From a bacterium (GTDB taxonomy: Bacteria > JAMCPX01), in the NCBI GenBank assembly GCA_021800575.1, contig JAJYYW010000046.1, positions 602-8,120 of the forward strand: a stretch of DNA of 7,519 nucleotides, in the 5' to 3' direction. Every line of letters begins with the position of its first letter. Within the stretch, counting starts at the first letter, position 1. A program made the translations under genes and the position numbers. The notes below the pieces were generated by a model. It saw only the letters and a list, made by a program, of their open reading frames with translations, was not told where the DNA came from and made no database searches. Below are positions 5,547-7,519 of the stretch, in pieces.

Positions 5547-7232
5547 TCATCCTTCCGTTGTTTTTATGGCCTTCAAAGCCCTGGCCTTTATGGAGAGCGC
5601 GGGATATACGATAGTCGATATTGACAACAAATACAACAGGGAAATCCACACGTAGGCATAAAAATTCAATCCCGTGGGGAAGGCGATCTCCTTCATCACG
5701 CGGTACGTGGGAATTGCCTCGATGAACAGGACGGCCATAGTTATCCCGAGGCTGACGATCATGAACACAAAGCCCCCGAACCCCATGGCGATGTCGGCGA
5801 TATTTTCATAATGGTATTTCGGGTAGATGGCCCCGAACCCGACGCCCATATTGGTAATGGCGGCGGTCAGGAGCAGCATGGTGATCAGGGAGAGGTACAT
5901 GATGAAGTTCAGCACGCCCAGCACATGGTTGGTAAAGAAGACGAGTGCCGCTGCAACCACGAGCAGGGGAATAAGGTTGTAGAGTATCTTCGCCCTGATG
6001 AGTTCCGAGATGTCGTTGGGCGATACCTTGATGAGCCACAAAGCCCTGCCTTCAAGGCTCACCGATGGAAACGCGAACCGCGCGGATATCGAGGTGATGA
6101 CGAAGGCAGCGAGTCCGAGATTGAAAAAAGCAACGATATTCTTCAGGTACATGGTCGGGAACGGTATGGCCTTGAGCGGGATCGCGGTGAAATTGTACAC
6201 GTAGACGAGGATCAGCGCTCCCAGGAGCAGCAGCTGGGACCACTGGGTCGCATCCCTGAAAAAACTCAGGACGTCCTTTTTGATGATCGCCCTGACGAAC
6301 AGCGAGCCCCTGCCGGTCATCCTCTCGAGTCCCCGGTAGAAAACGCCCTTCCTGCCGAGGTGCGCGTTCTTGGACTCCTGTGCCTTGCTCAGTCCGCTCC
6401 GGTAGAAGAGGTACGTTGCAAAGACACCGGTTACGATCATGCCGAGGGCCGTTCCGACGAGCGGCAGGAGCATGCGGACCATCCCGCTGTATTCGTGGTA
6501 CAGGGAAAACAGGGCAGCGGAGCTGAACCACGTGCTGGGCAGGAGCATGGACTGGGATGACCGCAGTGTCGACATGTATCCCATGACATTTTCAAATTTC
6601 TGGGGGTTGAGGAACCGCTCGGGCCTGATGACCCTGAACCCGATATAGATGACGATGAAGACGATGAGGGACAAAAAGAGCATCAGTTCCCGAAACCTCC
6701 GGGCGGGCAGAACATAGGTCGCGATCATCGTTACCAAGATCCCCGTGCATGATGCTATGAATACGAATGCGATCAACCCGGTGAATGTGATGGCGTAGTA
6801 CAGAGCGCTGCCGCCGAGCACCGTGCCGTACGCGATATAGATGGGCAGACCGAACAGGAGGACCATCCAGGAGCTCTTGATGACCGTATGAAGCAGCCTC
6901 CCGTAGAAAAACTCCTCGAACGTCGTCGGTGTGCTCATGATGAGCGGAATGTCGTCAGCCGTGTAGAAGGTCGATATCGAGGTTATGATGTTGCTGAATA
7001 TCAGCATGGCGAAGAAAATAAAGTTCGCCATGCCCAGCATCTTTTCGATGAGCATCTGGCCGATGAGTTCTGTCCGGGAGAAGTACATGAGCATCCGCGC
7101 GAAGAACCAGTACTCAAGCGTGAAAAACCCCCCGGCCATGAGCACGATACCGATGGCCTTCATCCTGTTCTTCCGGCCTGCCGCAAGGGTGCGTCTCAGC
7201 GAACGGTACGACGGGACCAGCAACTTCATCAT
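5547..7232 (-). CDS. ABC-2-type exporter permease with two homologous halves
   Basis: A 561-aa polytopic membrane protein with about twelve hydrophobic segments and a polar, basic linker near residues 280-330 (SKAQESKNAHLGRKGVFYRG, GRGSLFVRAIIKKD). It appears internally duplicated. TADDIPLIMSTPTTFEEFFY (91-110) and the helices after it, up to TVLG, align in pattern with SLEGRALWLIKVSPNDISEL (392-411) and the helices ending in HVLG. Each copy precedes a transmembrane pair, so one chain may supply the whole membrane domain. This fits the 'putative ABC exporter' permeases (Pfam ABC_tran_2-like, from memory). The partner ATPase is upstream with an ATGA overlap, and GAGGA 8-9 nt before the ATG supports the start. 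The transported substrate cannot be inferred. Two Met codons open the gene; the first is chosen because of the overlap. Confidence 0.85.
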   Translation of the reverse strand: MMKLLVPSYRSLRRTLAAGRKNRMKAIGIVLMAGGFFTLEYWFFARMLMYFSRTELIGQMLIEKMLGMANFIFFAMLIFSNIITSISTFYTADDIPLIMSTPTTFEEFFYGRLLHTVIKSSWMVLLFGLPIYIAYGTVLGGSALYYAITFTGLIAFVFIASCTGILVTMIATYVLPARRFRELMLFLSLIVFIVIYIGFRVIRPERFLNPQKFENVMGYMSTLRSSQSMLLPSTWFSSAALFSLYHEYSGMVRMLLPLVGTALGMIVTGVFATYLFYRSGLSKAQESKNAHLGRKGVFYRGLERMTGRGSLFVRAIIKKDVLSFFRDATQWSQLLLLGALILVYVYNFTAIPLKAIPFPTMYLKNIVAFFNLGLAAFVITSISARFAFPSVSLEGRALWLIKVSPNDISELIRAKILYNLIPLLVVAAALVFFTNHVLGVLNFIMYLSLITMLLLTAAITNMGVGFGAIYPKYHYENIADIAMGFGGFVFMIVSLGITMAVLFIEAIPTYRVMKEIAFPTGLNFYAYVWISLLYLLSISTIVYPALSIKARALKAIKTTEG

Positions 7233-7519
7233 AGGTCGAGTTCCTCGATGATGTCTTCATGGGTCAGCTTCAGAAACACGCTCTCGAGATTCCCGCCCTT
7301 GATGCCTGCCTGCTCCTTGAGTTGATCGGCTGTGCCCAGTGCAATGACCTTGCCCTCGTTGATGATGCCAATCCGGTCGGAGAGCTGTTCCGCAATATAC
7401 AGGTCATGGGTCGACATGAGTATGGTTTTTCCCCGCTTCTTCATACCCTTGAATATCGCTTTTAAGAGCTTGATCCCCCGGGGATCGAGTCCGACGAGGG
7501 GCTCATCCACGATCAGGTA
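7229..7519 (-). CDS. ABC transporter ATP-binding protein, C-terminal part (partial)
   Basis: The last 96 residues of an ABC ATPase; the gene continues past the right edge. The Walker B/D-loop YLIVDEPLVGLDPRG opens the visible part (catalytic Glu in DEP) and the H-loop is STHDL. RIGIINEGKVIALGTADQLK, the typical post-H-loop strand and turn, follows. Walker A and the signature motif are outside. The rest, ending in HEDIIEELDL, is the short C-terminal tail of CcmA/ABC-2 exporter ATPases. Its stop overlaps the permease start by ATGA, so the two form one exporter. The sequence shown is intact. Confidence 0.93.
   Translation of the reverse strand, partial: YLIVDEPLVGLDPRGIKLLKAIFKGMKKRGKTILMSTHDLYIAEQLSDRIGIINEGKVIALGTADQLKEQAGIKGGNLESVFLKLTHEDIIEELDL

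Noticed and set aside
4595..5614. A 339-codon open frame on the + strand opposite the exoribonuclease gene
   Set aside because: It is antisense to a well-recognised OB-fold/HD protein, has no recognisable domain of its own and no good ribosome site; it arises from codon bias on the other strand.
5811..6560. A 249-codon + strand open frame opposite the ABC permease
   Set aside because: Its product is highly charged and low in hydrophobics, as expected from reading a membrane-protein gene backwards, and it has no domain.

Overview
The window looks like chromosomal DNA from an anaerobic or facultatively anaerobic bacterium. It has moderate-to-high GC, strong AAGGAGG-type Shine-Dalgarno sites and tightly packed, often overlapping genes. 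The HgcAB-like corrinoid/ferredoxin protein points to an anaerobe. A Desulfobacterota- or Nitrospirota-type lineage is a guess; the sequence alone does not settle the taxonomy.

Left part (1-2099). The 3' end of a Crp/Fnr-family regulator on the + strand runs tail-to-tail into a two-gene minus-strand operon. The operon encodes a class I SAM-dependent methyltransferase (CpaM-type), followed with an ATGA overlap by a 416-aa HgcAB-like fusion. The fusion joins a corrinoid-binding domain with an NVWCAA cap-helix motif, a membrane domain and a two-motif iron-sulfur ferredoxin tail. It is related to the mercury-methylation proteins HgcA and HgcB. It differs from them in the cap-helix motif and in the first ferredoxin cysteine motif, so its substrate should be treated as unknown.

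Middle (2100-3183). A 172-bp divergent intergenic region carries a good minus-strand promoter candidate and a perfect 8-4-8 inverted repeat that could be an operator. To its right lies a small + strand operon: a 53-aa YHS metal-binding protein and a 151-aa methionine-rich four-helix membrane protein. A strong GC hairpin terminator ends it. The next ~230 bp hold no convincing gene, but contain a near-perfect 30-bp palindrome and fragments that resemble decayed dispersed repeats.

Right part (3184-7519). A compact minus-strand operon, read right to left, encodes an ABC exporter ATPase (3' end only), a 561-aa duplicated permease, a YhaM/CBF1-type OB-fold plus HD 3'-5' exoribonuclease, and a CCA-adding-enzyme/poly(A)-polymerase-family nucleotidyltransferase with its own HD domain. 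Junctions are a 4-bp overlap, a 4-bp gap and an 8-bp overlap. The last two genes could both act on RNA 3' ends.

The most interesting region is 196-2901. A corrinoid membrane methyl-carrier candidate with its own methyltransferase lies head-to-head with a metal-binding YHS/membrane pair. One inference is a metal or metalloid methylation or handling locus, but no substrate can be read from the sequence.
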